Shown here in pieces: positions 1 to 8,800 of a DNA stretch of 14,941 nucleotides. Made by a program: the position numbers and the translations under genes. The DNA comes from CACPJA01 sp964629335. Lineage in GTDB: Bacteria > Pseudomonadota > Gammaproteobacteria > Steroidobacterales > UBA11654. The stretch's first letter is position 1, and the number at the start of each line of letters is the position of its first letter. Location: positions 1-14,941 of the forward strand of contig CAZVRH010000036.1 of the NCBI GenBank assembly GCA_964629335.1, written 5' to 3'. The notes beneath the pieces are model-generated. The model saw only the letters and a program-made list of their open reading frames with translations. It was not told where the DNA came from and ran no database searches.

Positions 1-2
1 TG

Positions 3-206
3 CTTATTTGGTTTTTTGTCTCCTTTGGATGCGGTATTTTATTTGCTGATTATCTGGATCAATTTACATTCTTTGGCTTTAAATTAGGGTTCTGGTTTGC
101 ACAACAAGGCAGTATCTATATTTTTGTTATTTTGATCTTCATTTACATCAATCGAATGAAGAAGCTGGATCAGAAATTTAAGAACTCAAGCGACGAAGGA
201 AAATAG
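3..206 (+). CDS. DUF4212 family small subunit of a sodium/solute symporter (5' end missing)
   Basis: This is the C-terminal 67 codons of a gene that begins left of the window; the reading frame is open from base 3 to the TAG at 204-206. The visible protein has a hydrophobic stretch (LIWFFVSFGCGILFADYLD), then the FFGFKLGFWFAQQGS segment typical of DUF4212, a second membrane segment (IYIFVILIFIYI) and a short charged tail. DUF4212 proteins are small, about 85 residues, with two membrane segments, and are almost always encoded just before a large SSS symporter, as here. The next gene starts 3 bases downstream of the stop, so the two are presumably co-translated and form one inner-membrane transporter. 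The family call is firm. The role as an accessory subunit rests on conserved gene pairing. Confidence 0.88.
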   Translation, partial: LIWFFVSFGCGILFADYLDQFTFFGFKLGFWFAQQGSIYIFVILIFIYINRMKKLDQKFKNSSDEGK

Positions 207-209
207 AAC

Positions 210-1958
210 ATGTCAGTTCAGGCCCTTACTTATATATTCGTTGGAGTGACCTTTGCTCTTTATATCACGATTGCAATTCGTTCTAGAGCAGGCTCAACCA
301 GTGAATTCTATATTGCTGGAAAAGGCGTGAATCCTATAGCTAACGGCATGGCAACAGCTGCAGATTGGATGTCAGCTGCTTCATTTATATCCATGGCTGG
401 ATTAATTTCTTTTTTAGGAAGAGATGGTTCAGTTTATCTTATGGGCTGGACGGGTGGATATGTTCTTTTGGCATTATTGCTAGCTCCTTATCTTAGAAAG
501 TTTGGTCAATTTACTGTCCCTGATTTTATTGGCACTAGATATTATTCATCTCTAGCAAGACTGGTTGCCGTTATCTGTTTGATTATCGTTTCATTTACCT
601 ATGTTGCCGGTCAGATGAGAGGAGTGGGCATAGTATTTTCTAGGTTTCTTGAGGTCGACATAAATACCGGTGTAATTATTGGAATGGGAATCGTTTTCTT
701 TTATGCAGTTCTTGGAGGTATGAAGGGGATTACTTACACGCAGGTGGCTCAGTATTGCGTATTGATTTTTGCCTATCTAGTTCCAGCGGTCTTTATTTCG
801 ATATTAATTACAGGAAATCCAGTTCCTCAACTAGGTTTTGGTGATCAGTTGATAAATGAGCCAATTTATCTGCTCAATAAGTTAGATGGGGTAATGATGG
901 ATTTAGGCTTTAACGCCTACACTTCTGGGTTCAAGGAGACCATAGATGTATTTTGTATTACTGCTGCTTTAATGTTAGGCACTGCTGGCCTGCCTCATGT
1001 AATTGTTAGATTCTTTACCGTACCTGATGTGGCGGCAGCAAGAAAATCTGCAGGCTATGCTCTTATTTTTATAGCGATTTTATATACAACAGCTCCAGCA
1101 GTAGCCTCTTTTGCCAGAATCAATCTCTTTGAGTCAACTCATAATGTTAGTTATTCAGCAGCCCCCGAGTGGTTCAAAAATTGGGAGGGGATTGGATTAA
1201 TTGCATGGCAGGATAAAAATCAAGATGGAAAAATACAGCACGCATCTGGAAATGCCTTTGAACCCGTAAAACCTATTTTTAAAGACTCTCTTGGCGGCCA
1301 AGGTGAAAGATCAATAGAGAATAAAAATAATCCAGACAATAACAACGAAGTTTATATTGATAGAGATATAATTGTTTTGGCAAACCCTGAGATTGCCAAT
1401 CTGCCCCCATGGGTTATTGCATTAGTTGCAGCAGGAGCATTAGCTGCAGCTCTTTCAACCGCAGCTGGCTTATTATTGGTTATTTCATCGGCTGTTTCAC
1501 ACGACTTAATTAAAAAAACATTGGCAACCAATATTTCAGAAAAACAAGAATTGGCTTATGCAAGAATCTCAGTTTTTGTAGCTGTTGTTATTGCAGGGTT
1601 ATTTGGGATATATCCACCCGCATTTGTAGCTCAAGTTGTCGCTTTCGCTTTTGGCTTGGCAGCAGCAACACTTTTTCCTGCAATACTTATGGGTATTTTT
1701 TCAAAATCTATGAACAAAGAGGGAGCAATTACAGGAATGTTAGTCGGGCTCATTTTTACTTTTAGTTATATCTTATTTTTTAAATTTATAAATCCAGAAC
1801 TTAATTCAAAAGATTATTGGTTATGGGGCATTTCTCCTGAAGGCATAGGTTTTGTGGGTATGATCTTAAATCTTATCTCATCCAATCTAGTTGCTTCTGT
1901 AACCGCTAAAACTCCAACAGATGTTAGAGAAATGGTTGATAATATAAGACAACCCTAG
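210..1958 (+). CDS. Sodium:solute symporter, SSS family, VC_2705 subfamily (ActP/MctP-like)
   Basis: This 582-residue inner-membrane protein has many hydrophobic segments and the SSS fold. Family marks include the N-terminal SEFYIAGKGVNPIANGMATAADWMSAASF (residues 31-59), the QMRGVG and YAVLGGMKGITYTQ segments (about 135-178), GLPHVIVRFFTVPD (260-273) and AAALSTAAGLLLVISSA (412-428), which holds the conserved Ser/Thr pair near the Na2 site. A soluble insertion at about 310-395 holds the EF-hand-like core DKNQDGKI (335-342), a mark of the VC_2705 branch. Relatives such as ActP and MctP carry acetate, pyruvate or lactate with Na+, so a short monocarboxylate is a reasonable guess but is not proven. 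An AAGGA ribosome site lies 9 bases before the ATG. The DUF4212 gene upstream is the expected partner. Confidence 0.92.
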   Translation: MSVQALTYIFVGVTFALYITIAIRSRAGSTSEFYIAGKGVNPIANGMATAADWMSAASFISMAGLISFLGRDGSVYLMGWTGGYVLLALLLAPYLRKFGQFTVPDFIGTRYYSSLARLVAVICLIIVSFTYVAGQMRGVGIVFSRFLEVDINTGVIIGMGIVFFYAVLGGMKGITYTQVAQYCVLIFAYLVPAVFISILITGNPVPQLGFGDQLINEPIYLLNKLDGVMMDLGFNAYTSGFKETIDVFCITAALMLGTAGLPHVIVRFFTVPDVAAARKSAGYALIFIAILYTTAPAVASFARINLFESTHNVSYSAAPEWFKNWEGIGLIAWQDKNQDGKIQHASGNAFEPVKPIFKDSLGGQGERSIENKNNPDNNNEVYIDRDIIVLANPEIANLPPWVIALVAAGALAAALSTAAGLLLVISSAVSHDLIKKTLATNISEKQELAYARISVFVAVVIAGLFGIYPPAFVAQVVAFAFGLAAATLFPAILMGIFSKSMNKEGAITGMLVGLIFTFSYILFFKFINPELNSKDYWLWGISPEGIGFVGMILNLISSNLVASVTAKTPTDVREMVDNIRQP

Positions 1959-1961
1959 GAG
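1957..1961 (+). promoter_or_regulatory. Ribosome binding site AGGAG that fixes the DUF1295 start
   Basis: AGGAG sits 5 bases upstream of ATG 1967 and overlaps both the stop codon of the preceding symporter gene and the alternative GTG at 1961. This spacing suits ATG 1967 and rules against the GTG start. Confidence 0.7.
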
Positions 1962-1966
1962 TGATA

Positions 1967-2740
1967 ATGATAGGTCAAGTGATTTTAATTAATTGGTTTT
2001 GTTTAACGCTACTCTGGGTTTTAAGTGTCCGGATAAAAGACTCAAGCATTGTTGATATTTATTGGGGATTTGGTTTTGTTGTTATGGCTTGGAGCTGTTT
2101 TCTAATTAGCTACCTTGACGGCAATCCAATATCAATTAATCAATGGTGTATGTGTGGGCTTGTCAGTGTTTGGGGACTTAGGCTAACGTCGTTTCTTGCA
2201 AAGAGAAACATTGGTAAAGGTGAGGATTATCGCTATGTCAAGATGCGAGAATCTTCGAAAAAAGATTGGAGATTTGTCAGTTATTTCAGAGTCTTTATGT
2301 TTCAGGGTTTGCTCCAGATAATTATTGCAACACCAATTTTTATTGTTTTCTCAAAACCAGATTACTTTGAATCAAGCCTCATTACCTTCATTTCTCTTTT
2401 TGTATTTTTAATTGGATTTATAATGGAAGCCCTGGCTGATGAACAGATGAAAACATTTAGGTCTGATCCAGTTAATGCCAATAAAATTATTAATGTGGGG
2501 CTCTGGAAGTATTCAAGGCACCCCAATTATTTTGGTGATTTTGTTCAATGGCTAGGTATTTTTATTCTTTCATTAAACACGGCGTCACTGTGGGGTATCT
2601 TAGGACCGGGAATGATGCTTTTTATCTTTCTCAGATTAACCATAAGAATCTTGGAGAGTGCTCAATTAAAAAAACGCCCAGAATATAAAGACTATGTAGA
2701 ATCAACCAATATGTTTTTTCCTTTCAAGACCAAGAAATAA
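1967..2740 (+). CDS. DUF1295 membrane protein, steroid 5-alpha-reductase/isoprenylcysteine methyltransferase-like
   Basis: This 257-residue polytopic inner-membrane protein belongs to the DUF1295 family. Early marks are VDIYWGFGFV (about 29-38) and the WGLRLTSFL segment (69-77). The C-terminal part has the family's strongest motif, GLWKYSRHPNYFGD (178-191), followed by ILESAQLKKRPEYKDYVESTNMFFPF, the usual ending. In related enzymes (steroid 5-alpha reductase, ICMT) this region binds NADPH or S-adenosylmethionine. No substrate is known for most bacterial DUF1295 proteins, so I assign none. A longer reading from GTG 1961 is possible, but AGGAG at 1957-1961 lies 5 bases before ATG 1967 and would overlap the GTG, so I chose 1967. 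It begins 8 bases after the symporter stop and is likely in the same transcript. Confidence 0.88.
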   Translation: MIGQVILINWFCLTLLWVLSVRIKDSSIVDIYWGFGFVVMAWSCFLISYLDGNPISINQWCMCGLVSVWGLRLTSFLAKRNIGKGEDYRYVKMRESSKKDWRFVSYFRVFMFQGLLQIIIATPIFIVFSKPDYFESSLITFISLFVFLIGFIMEALADEQMKTFRSDPVNANKIINVGLWKYSRHPNYFGDFVQWLGIFILSLNTASLWGILGPGMMLFIFLRLTIRILESAQLKKRPEYKDYVESTNMFFPFKTKK

Positions 2741-2745
2741 AAATA

Positions 2746-3348
2746 TTACTCTTTTAAGCGCTTATACCAATTGGATTTATCCTTAGGGACAAAGTTTTTT
2801 ATTTCCTCAATGGCGTCTTCGATAGTATCTATAAACAGAAGTTCTTTAGCAGTTGAATTAGGGAGAAAACCTTCATCAACGGCATGATTGACAAAATCTT
2901 TTAGTGTTGAGTAATAGTTCTCTATATTCAATATGACAATTGGTTTGGATTGTAGACCAAGTTGATTCCAAGTGAGTGATTCAAAAAATTCCTCCCAGGT
3001 TCCAACTCCTCCAGGTAAACAGATAATGGCATCTGATTTTTCAGCCATTAATTTTTTTCTCTCATGCATGGTGTCGACAATCACCATTTCATTGAGGCCG
3101 GGATGACCAACCTCAATATCGTTTAACTGTTCTGTAATAACTCCAATGACATAACCGTTGCTCTCTATGGCACTGTCTGCGAGGACACCCATTAAACCAT
3201 TACTTCCACCCCCAAAGACAATGCGGTAACCGTTCGAAACAATTTCTTTTGCTAAAAGCCTAGCGGCTTCTTTGTAAATAGCTCGATTGCCGAAACTTGA
3301 TCCGGCAAAAACACAAACATTTTTTATATTATTAATTGATTCATTCAT
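2746..3348 (-). CDS. LOG family protein (TIGR00730), nucleoside 5'-monophosphate phosphoribohydrolase
   Basis: This is a 200-residue soluble protein with a Rossmann-like fold. It has the N-terminal VCVFAGSSFGN (11-21), the glycine-rich RIVFGGGSNGLMG (42-54), MHERKKLM (94-101) with the conserved Arg-Lys, and the LOG signature PGGVGTWEE (112-120), which carries the catalytic region and the phosphate contacts. Family members hydrolyse the N-glycosidic bond of nucleotides such as AMP or cytokinin riboside 5'-monophosphates, releasing the base. In a non-plant-associated bacterium AMP/purine turnover is more likely than cytokinin production. The ATG overlaps the upstream symporter's TGA (ATGA), and no good ribosome site precedes it, so it is probably translated by coupling. 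It converges on the DUF1295 gene with only 5 bases between the stops. Confidence 0.92.
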   Translation of the reverse strand: MNESINNIKNVCVFAGSSFGNRAIYKEAARLLAKEIVSNGYRIVFGGGSNGLMGVLADSAIESNGYVIGVITEQLNDIEVGHPGLNEMVIVDTMHERKKLMAEKSDAIICLPGGVGTWEEFFESLTWNQLGLQSKPIVILNIENYYSTLKDFVNHAVDEGFLPNSTAKELLFIDTIEDAIEEIKNFVPKDKSNWYKRLKE

Positions 3349-4790
3349 GTGAGAAATTTAGGGACTAGATAAATACTTGCCAGTGATACAACCACTATTG
3401 CTATTAGATTAAGAGCTATTCCAGCTCTTACCATCTGTGGAACCTTAATCAACTCAGACCCAAAAACGATGGCATTAGGAGGAGTGGCAACAGGCAGCAT
3501 AAAAGCACAGCTAGCAGCAATGGCTATTGAGGCAGTGAGTAGCATAGGATTAAATCCAAATTGAGTTGCGATGATAGCAACAATGGGTAAAAAAGTTGCC
3601 GTTGTTGCTAGATTGGAAGTCAATTCAGTTAAAAATATAATCAATGTGCTAAATAAAAATACCAGTACAATTAAGCTGACACCCAATGGCATTAGGCTTC
3701 CTATCCATGCGGCCAAGCCTGTGCTTTGAGCTGCAGCAGCCAATGACAATCCGCCTCCAAACAACAACAAAACACCCCATGGAACTCCTCTTTCAGCATC
3801 TTTCCATTCCAAAAGGGTTTCTCTGTTTTGATTGCCGCTGGGAGTTAAAAATAAAGCTAGGCCGCACAGCATAGCAATACCTGGGTCAGTGAGTCCTTCT
3901 AGACCCGGAAGAGTGTTAATTGGACCTCTCAACACCCACAACAAGGCTGTTAAAAGAAAAATAATGAGCACCCTCATTTCGGGTGATTGAATAGCTCCAA
4001 GATCATTTCTCATGTTTGTTATTGTGGATTGCGTTTGAGGGGTAGTTTCAAAATTAACAGGGAATGAGAATTTAGTTAAACTTAACCACGCCAATGGGAG
4101 GAGAGTCAGGCTAACCGGTATCCCAACTTTCATCCAGTCAAGAAAAGAAATCGAAACATTGTACTGTTCTTCCATAAATCCATTTAAGGTCATATTAGGA
4201 GCAGTTCCAATGAGTGTGGCAATACCACCAATGTTGGCCGCGTAAGCAATACCTAAAAGCAATGCTACCTGAAAATTAATTTTTTCTGTGTTACTTAAGT
4301 CTGTCATCGAATCTTTGACTACAGTGATAATGGCCAAACCGATAGGCAGCAGCATAACTGTGGTTGAGGTATTCATAATCCACATGCTGAGCAAACAAGA
4401 ACTGATCATAAAACCAGCTATAATAGACCTGCCTCCAGTCCCCGTGAATTTGAGTATGTTGAGAGCTATTCGTTTGTGAAGATTACATTTTTGAATGGCT
4501 ATGGATAGAAAAAATCCGCCCAAAAAGAGAAAAACATTTTTGTTGGCATAAGGCGCTGCAGTTGACTCAATACTGGCAACTCCAAGGATTGGAAAAAAAA
4601 CTAAAGGGATGAGAGCTGTAATTGCTATAGGTACGGCCTCTGATGCCCACCATATTCCCATCCAAACAAATATGGCAGCTGCTCTTTTAGCTTCAATTGG
4701 CAGGGATCCGCTGTCCGGGATAATAAGAATAATCAAAGCCGCTGTTAGGCCAAATATAAACCCGAATCGTGATTTTTTAATTTCTGACAT
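3345..4790 (-). CDS. DASS/SLC13 family sodium-coupled anion (di/tricarboxylate) symporter
   Basis: This is a 481-residue inner-membrane protein, the normal length for DASS transporters. Evidence in order: WWASEAVPIAITALIPLVFFPILG (47-70), KNVFLFLGGFFLS (84-96), the first sodium/substrate motif region WIMNTSTTVMLLPIG (137-151), GGIATLIGTAPN (188-199), the second motif region ELTSNLATTATFLPI (389-403), and ASCAFMLPVATPPNAIVFGS (427-446), the classic family signature. Substrates of relatives are succinate, malate, fumarate, citrate or sulfate. A dicarboxylate is the best guess here. Both SNT motifs differ from the usual form (MNT at 139-141 and SNL at 392-394), though the asparagines are kept. 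It starts 36 bases after the lysR stop without a clear ribosome site, and its stop overlaps the LOG gene's start. It is probably co-transcribed with both. Confidence 0.92.
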   Translation of the reverse strand: MSEIKKSRFGFIFGLTAALIILIIPDSGSLPIEAKRAAAIFVWMGIWWASEAVPIAITALIPLVFFPILGVASIESTAAPYANKNVFLFLGGFFLSIAIQKCNLHKRIALNILKFTGTGGRSIIAGFMISSCLLSMWIMNTSTTVMLLPIGLAIITVVKDSMTDLSNTEKINFQVALLLGIAYAANIGGIATLIGTAPNMTLNGFMEEQYNVSISFLDWMKVGIPVSLTLLPLAWLSLTKFSFPVNFETTPQTQSTITNMRNDLGAIQSPEMRVLIIFLLTALLWVLRGPINTLPGLEGLTDPGIAMLCGLALFLTPSGNQNRETLLEWKDAERGVPWGVLLLFGGGLSLAAAAQSTGLAAWIGSLMPLGVSLIVLVFLFSTLIIFLTELTSNLATTATFLPIVAIIATQFGFNPMLLTASIAIAASCAFMLPVATPPNAIVFGSELIKVPQMVRAGIALNLIAIVVVSLASIYLVPKFLT

Positions 4791-4826
4791 TAAGTTTTAT
4801 GAACGCGAAAAATTGATCTTAGAATA

Positions 4827-5687
4827 CTACAACTGATAATTGAATTGTGGTAAGAATTCTAAGAATTTCTTTAAGGCTATTGCAAAAGGCTTATTTTTTA
4901 AAAACAGCAGGTCTACTTTGAAATCTAATGGAGGCATAAGGGGCAGAATCTCTGATTGTTGGTTCCGACATGTAAGTGCAGTAAACTCATCAAGAATCGT
5001 ATACCCGAAACCATTATTAACTAGAGCGGCAGCCATTTGATAATTATCCGAAGTTATTGTTGATTTGGTTATCAACTTTTTGTTTTCAAGATATGTTTCA
5101 AGCTTTTTACCCAGTGGACTCTTGGAACTCAATTTGATGAATGGCAGGGTTTTTGATGATTTAAGGGTTTGCCCTTTAGGGGTCAACAATACAAATCTTC
5201 CTTCAGAAATATTTAACAAACCAATTTCTTGATCTTCTTTCTGATCTTGTGCAATCGCAATATCAATGGAGGTATCTCTGATCTTGTTCCTTAAGTCAGA
5301 GGTTTGAAGTGTGGAGATCTCAAAAGTGATTTCAGGATGATTTTTTTTAAATTTAGCAATGGCTTGAGGTAAAAAATCCACACCCAGAGAAGGGGTGCAG
5401 GCCACTCTTATACTGTCTAGAGGAAAACCGGTTAGACTTTCAGATATTTGCTTAATGTCTATCAATACATCTTCCATCACACTCGTGTGCTTATAAAGAA
5501 TGTTAGCCTCTGGTGTGGGAACTAACTTCATTTTAATTCTTTCGAAAAGAGCAAAACCAAGTTGCTGCTCAGCATGAGCTAAAACCTTGCTAACTGAAGG
5601 TTGTGAGACATTTAATAATTTTGCAGCCGCCGTGACTGAGCCAGTCTTATATACATTGTTAAAAACTTCAATATGTCTTGTTCTCAT
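4827..5687 (-). CDS. LysR family transcriptional regulator
   Basis: This 286-residue cytoplasmic DNA-binding protein has an N-terminal winged helix-turn-helix (RHIEVFNNVYKTGSVTAAAKLLNVSQPSVSKVLAHAEQQLG, split over about residues 4-44), a linker helix to about 85, and a LysR substrate-binding domain from about 90 to the end. The N-terminus resembles the LysR/OccR/NocR branch, which often responds to amino acids or their derivatives, but the ligand is unknown. I chose ATG 5687. It has GGAA 5 bases upstream and gives a standard N-terminus, whereas the longer reading starts at a TTG (5744) that is itself the -35 box of the predicted promoter. It is first in the minus-strand group with the DASS and LOG genes and divergent from the TonB receptor gene, so both are candidate targets. 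Confidence 0.93.
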   Translation of the reverse strand: MRTRHIEVFNNVYKTGSVTAAAKLLNVSQPSVSKVLAHAEQQLGFALFERIKMKLVPTPEANILYKHTSVMEDVLIDIKQISESLTGFPLDSIRVACTPSLGVDFLPQAIAKFKKNHPEITFEISTLQTSDLRNKIRDTSIDIAIAQDQKEDQEIGLLNISEGRFVLLTPKGQTLKSSKTLPFIKLSSKSPLGKKLETYLENKKLITKSTITSDNYQMAAALVNNGFGYTILDEFTALTCRNQQSEILPLMPPLDFKVDLLFLKNKPFAIALKKFLEFLPQFNYQL

Positions 5688-5716
5688 GACTATTCCATAG
5701 ATTATATTTATATAAT

Positions 5717-5744
5717 AATATAACTTCAGGTTATAAAATGCCAA
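5717..5744 (-). promoter_or_regulatory. Predicted sigma-70 promoter of lysR
   Basis: On the minus strand, TTGGCA (5739-5744) matches the -35 consensus at four of six bases and TATATT (5717-5722) serves as the -10, with a 16-base spacer. TATTAT with an 18-base spacer is an alternative. Transcription would start near 5710 and give a leader of about 23 bases carrying the GGAA ribosome site. This is inferred from sequence only. Confidence 0.55.
5719..5735. promoter_or_regulatory. LysR-type operator, perfect inverted repeat with T-N11-A core
   Basis: TATAACTTCAGGTTATA is a perfect 6-base inverted repeat with a 5-base centre. It contains TAACTTCAGGTTA (5721-5733), which fits the T-N11-A box recognised by LysR-family proteins. 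It lies between the -35 and -10 of the predicted lysR promoter, so bound regulator would block its own transcription. The position is also upstream of the divergent TonB receptor gene. The palindrome is seen directly; the binding protein is inferred from location. Confidence 0.6.
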
Positions 5745-5781
5745 GAAATTAGAATAGTCTCAAAAGTAGATTATTTTTTAT

Positions 5782-5810
5782 TTGTGTTAGTATTCTCTTA
5801 ATTAGATTAT
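5782..5810 (+). promoter_or_regulatory. Possible promoter of the TonB receptor gene
   Basis: TTGTGT (5782-5787) and GATTAT (5805-5810), 17 bases apart, form a weak sigma-70-like pair that would start transcription near 5817, just before the ribosome site. The surrounding DNA is very AT-rich, so chance matches are likely. This site is tentative. Confidence 0.3.
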
Positions 5811-5833
5811 TAAATAGATGGGGGAATATGACT

Positions 5834-8800
5834 ATGTCATCAATACGATTATCTTTTTTATCACTGCTATTATGTATTGGCAGTGTTTCTGCTCAAGAGG
5901 ATGCAGCGAATCAATCTTCAAACGAAGTTGAAGAAATAACAGTCACGGGTTCACAGATCAAAGGAGCAAAAATTACAGGTTCTTTGCCTGTTTCAGTAAT
6001 TGAATTTGAAGATATTGAATCTCTGGGTGTTGATTCAGGTGATGAATTATTAGAAAACATAGCTGAGAATGGGATGAACATGTTTAATGAAGCTGAGAAT
6101 GCTTCAGGTGGGGTTAACTCTGCTCGGGGTGATATGGGAGCATATAACCTAAGAAACATGGGGACCGGAAACACCTTAACGCTTATTAACGGAAGAAGGT
6201 TGGTTAACTCACCAGGCTATCAAACTGAATATATTGGTGGTGACTATGTTCCAGCTGTTACAGTGAATTCAAATTTGGTACCAGTTTGGGGCGTTGATCG
6301 AATGGAAATACTTCGTGATGGAGCCTCGGCAATTTATGGGGCGGATGCAGTAGCAGGAGTTGTGAACTATGCTATGCAGAAAGACTATGAAGGCTTTTCT
6401 TTTAGAACTAAATACGGATGGTATGACAATTTTGATGCTGAAGATAAAACCTTCACTGCTAAATTTGGTAAGAATTTCAATAACGGTGCAACGAATGTAA
6501 GCGTCTTTATGGATTATTATGACCGAGAGCCTATAAGGGCTCAAGAGGACCCTAGATGGGGTAACTCAGATCACAGGCAATGGACCACATGTGCACTTCC
6601 AGACGGTGTTTCAGACGAGGGTCGTTGCTTGCCTGAAGGGTCGCCATGGGCAAATTCTAGTTCCTTTAGAAACACAAGTGCTAACAGTTTGTACGGTCAA
6701 TTTGACATGGTAACCTCAAGTGAACATGGCAGTAGCAATCCCTACAACCATGTCTTCACTGACTCCAATGGGGAATTTGAAGTCTTCCCTTTAGGGGATT
6801 CAAGATGCAGCAATCGTTCGAGTCAAGGTGGAGAGGTCTTTGATACTGGTTATGGGACTTGTATCGCACAAGACGGAAACGGTACTGAACGATTTAATCT
6901 TTGGGGGTTTACTGATGCAAGATCTGATTTACAAAGAAGCAATATCTTCGTCTATGTCAATCATGATTTTGGTAATGGTTTAGAATCGTTCACTGAAATT
7001 GGTTATTACACCTCAGATTATCTTTTAACTCGACATCCTTCATACGCTTTCTCAAGTGTCAAGCACAGAGTGGGGCCGGATAATTATTGGCTCAATCAAA
7101 TGACCCTAGCGGATGGGACAGCACTCTTTGCAGGCAAACAACTCTACATCGATAATTATCGGTACGCTGAGAAAATGAGAATGGTTGATGTTGAAAAAGA
7201 AACGTATCGACTTTTACAAGGTTTTAGAGGCAGCTTTGACGAGTGGGATTGGGAAGGTGCATTTCTTCATTCAAAAGCTACATCTGATGATGTAACTCAT
7301 AACAGAATCTCTAACACTCTATTGAAAGAAGCACTCTGGGATTCAACTGAAGCAGCTTATAACCCCTTTAGTGCTGGGGTGAATTCAAATGTAGAAAGAG
7401 TTCTTGTTGATGTCTATCGGTACGGTGAAAGTGAGCTATCAATGCTTGATTTCAAGGTCGCGAACGCTGAAGTGATGGATATGCCGGCTGGACCGTTGGG
7501 TTTGATGTTTGGTTTTGAATTCAGACATGAAAAAATTATAGACGATAGAGATCCTAGACTGGATGGCACCATTGACTACGTGGACTATGAGGGAGATCAT
7601 TATCCTGAAGTCAGCGATGTGGCTAACTCCAGCCCCACAGGTGATGTTAGTGGTTCTCGTGATGTAACTTCGCTATTCGCTGAAGCTCAATTACCACTAG
7701 CAGACAATGTCAATGCTCAACTAGCCTTAAGGTACGAAGACTTCTCTGATGTGGAGCGTACAGTGGTAGGTAAGGTTGCTCTTGGCTGGGAAATAAATGA
7801 CGCTGTTCTCTTTAGAGCATCGGCTTCGACTGCATTCAGAGCACCTAATATCATTCAGATTAATGAAAAAATAGTCGTCAGAAGCGGTACTCGATATGAC
7901 TATGCAATGGTTCAACTCGAGAAGCTGGCTGGGCTAGGTTCTGATGATTTGGATTCTAGATCTTCTCAGCAAAGGCAGGCCACTGGGGCCTCTGGACTGG
8001 TTCCGGAAGAATCTGATAACACTTCAATAGGTTTTGTTATAACTCCACCAGATGTGGAGGGTTTAACTATTACTGCAGATTATTGGACAATCGAGAAAGA
8101 AAATACAATTGGTCTTTTTGGTAGAGAAAATCACACTGTCGAAGACATGGTGCTTAGATTTTCAGGCGATTGTACAGGAAACCCATCGGTTGTGAGAGAT
8201 GCTCCTGATGAAGATCAAATAGCAGCAGCTACTGCAGTGGGTATATGTCCATTTGGTAATGTTAAACATGTTGAAGATAACTATCTCAATTTAGCAACCA
8301 GAACCATAGAAGGTTACGATGTCGGGATCTACTACAATGTCGATACCAGCATTGGTGACATTTCAGTCCGATACATTGGAAGTTTTATTGACACGTTTGA
8401 GCAAACTCCAGGAGGAGAATTTGCAGCACTTAAAGCCAAACAAGATGCTGGAGAAATTCCAGCTTATATTCCTTTAGGAGGATTTGGTGATCTATTATTA
8501 AGAGATGGTAACTACGATGAAAAACATTCATTAAGAGTTTCATGGAGAAGAGGACCACTTGGTGCGTCTCTTACAGCTTTGAGAAAAGGCGAGTTTTTCC
8601 AAAACAGCCTGACCCAAGGTGATGGAACGAGATTTATGATTGATGCCATGACCACTATGGATCTAAGTTTTGACTATCGATTTGATATCTCAGACTACGA
8701 CGCCAAGTTAAGGCTTGCAGTTAAGAATATTGCAGATGAAAGAGCACCACTTGCAGACCGTTACTACGGTTACTTTGCTGATGCTCATCAGGATTTAGGT

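Noticed and set aside
2755..2764. TAAGCGCTTA palindrome at the end of the LOG gene as a possible terminator
   Set aside because: It has no loop and no following T-run, and it lies within coding sequence, so it is not a credible intrinsic terminator.
5688..5744. A longer LysR reading frame beginning at TTG 5744
   Set aside because: The 19 extra residues are unlike LysR N-termini, the TTG coincides with the predicted -35 box, and ATG 5687 has a GGAA ribosome site 5 bases upstream.
5767..5811. Direct repeat TAGATTATT at 5767-5775 and 5803-5811 as a regulator site
   Set aside because: A 9-base A/T-rich repeat in very AT-rich DNA is easily due to chance, and it has no symmetry or known match.
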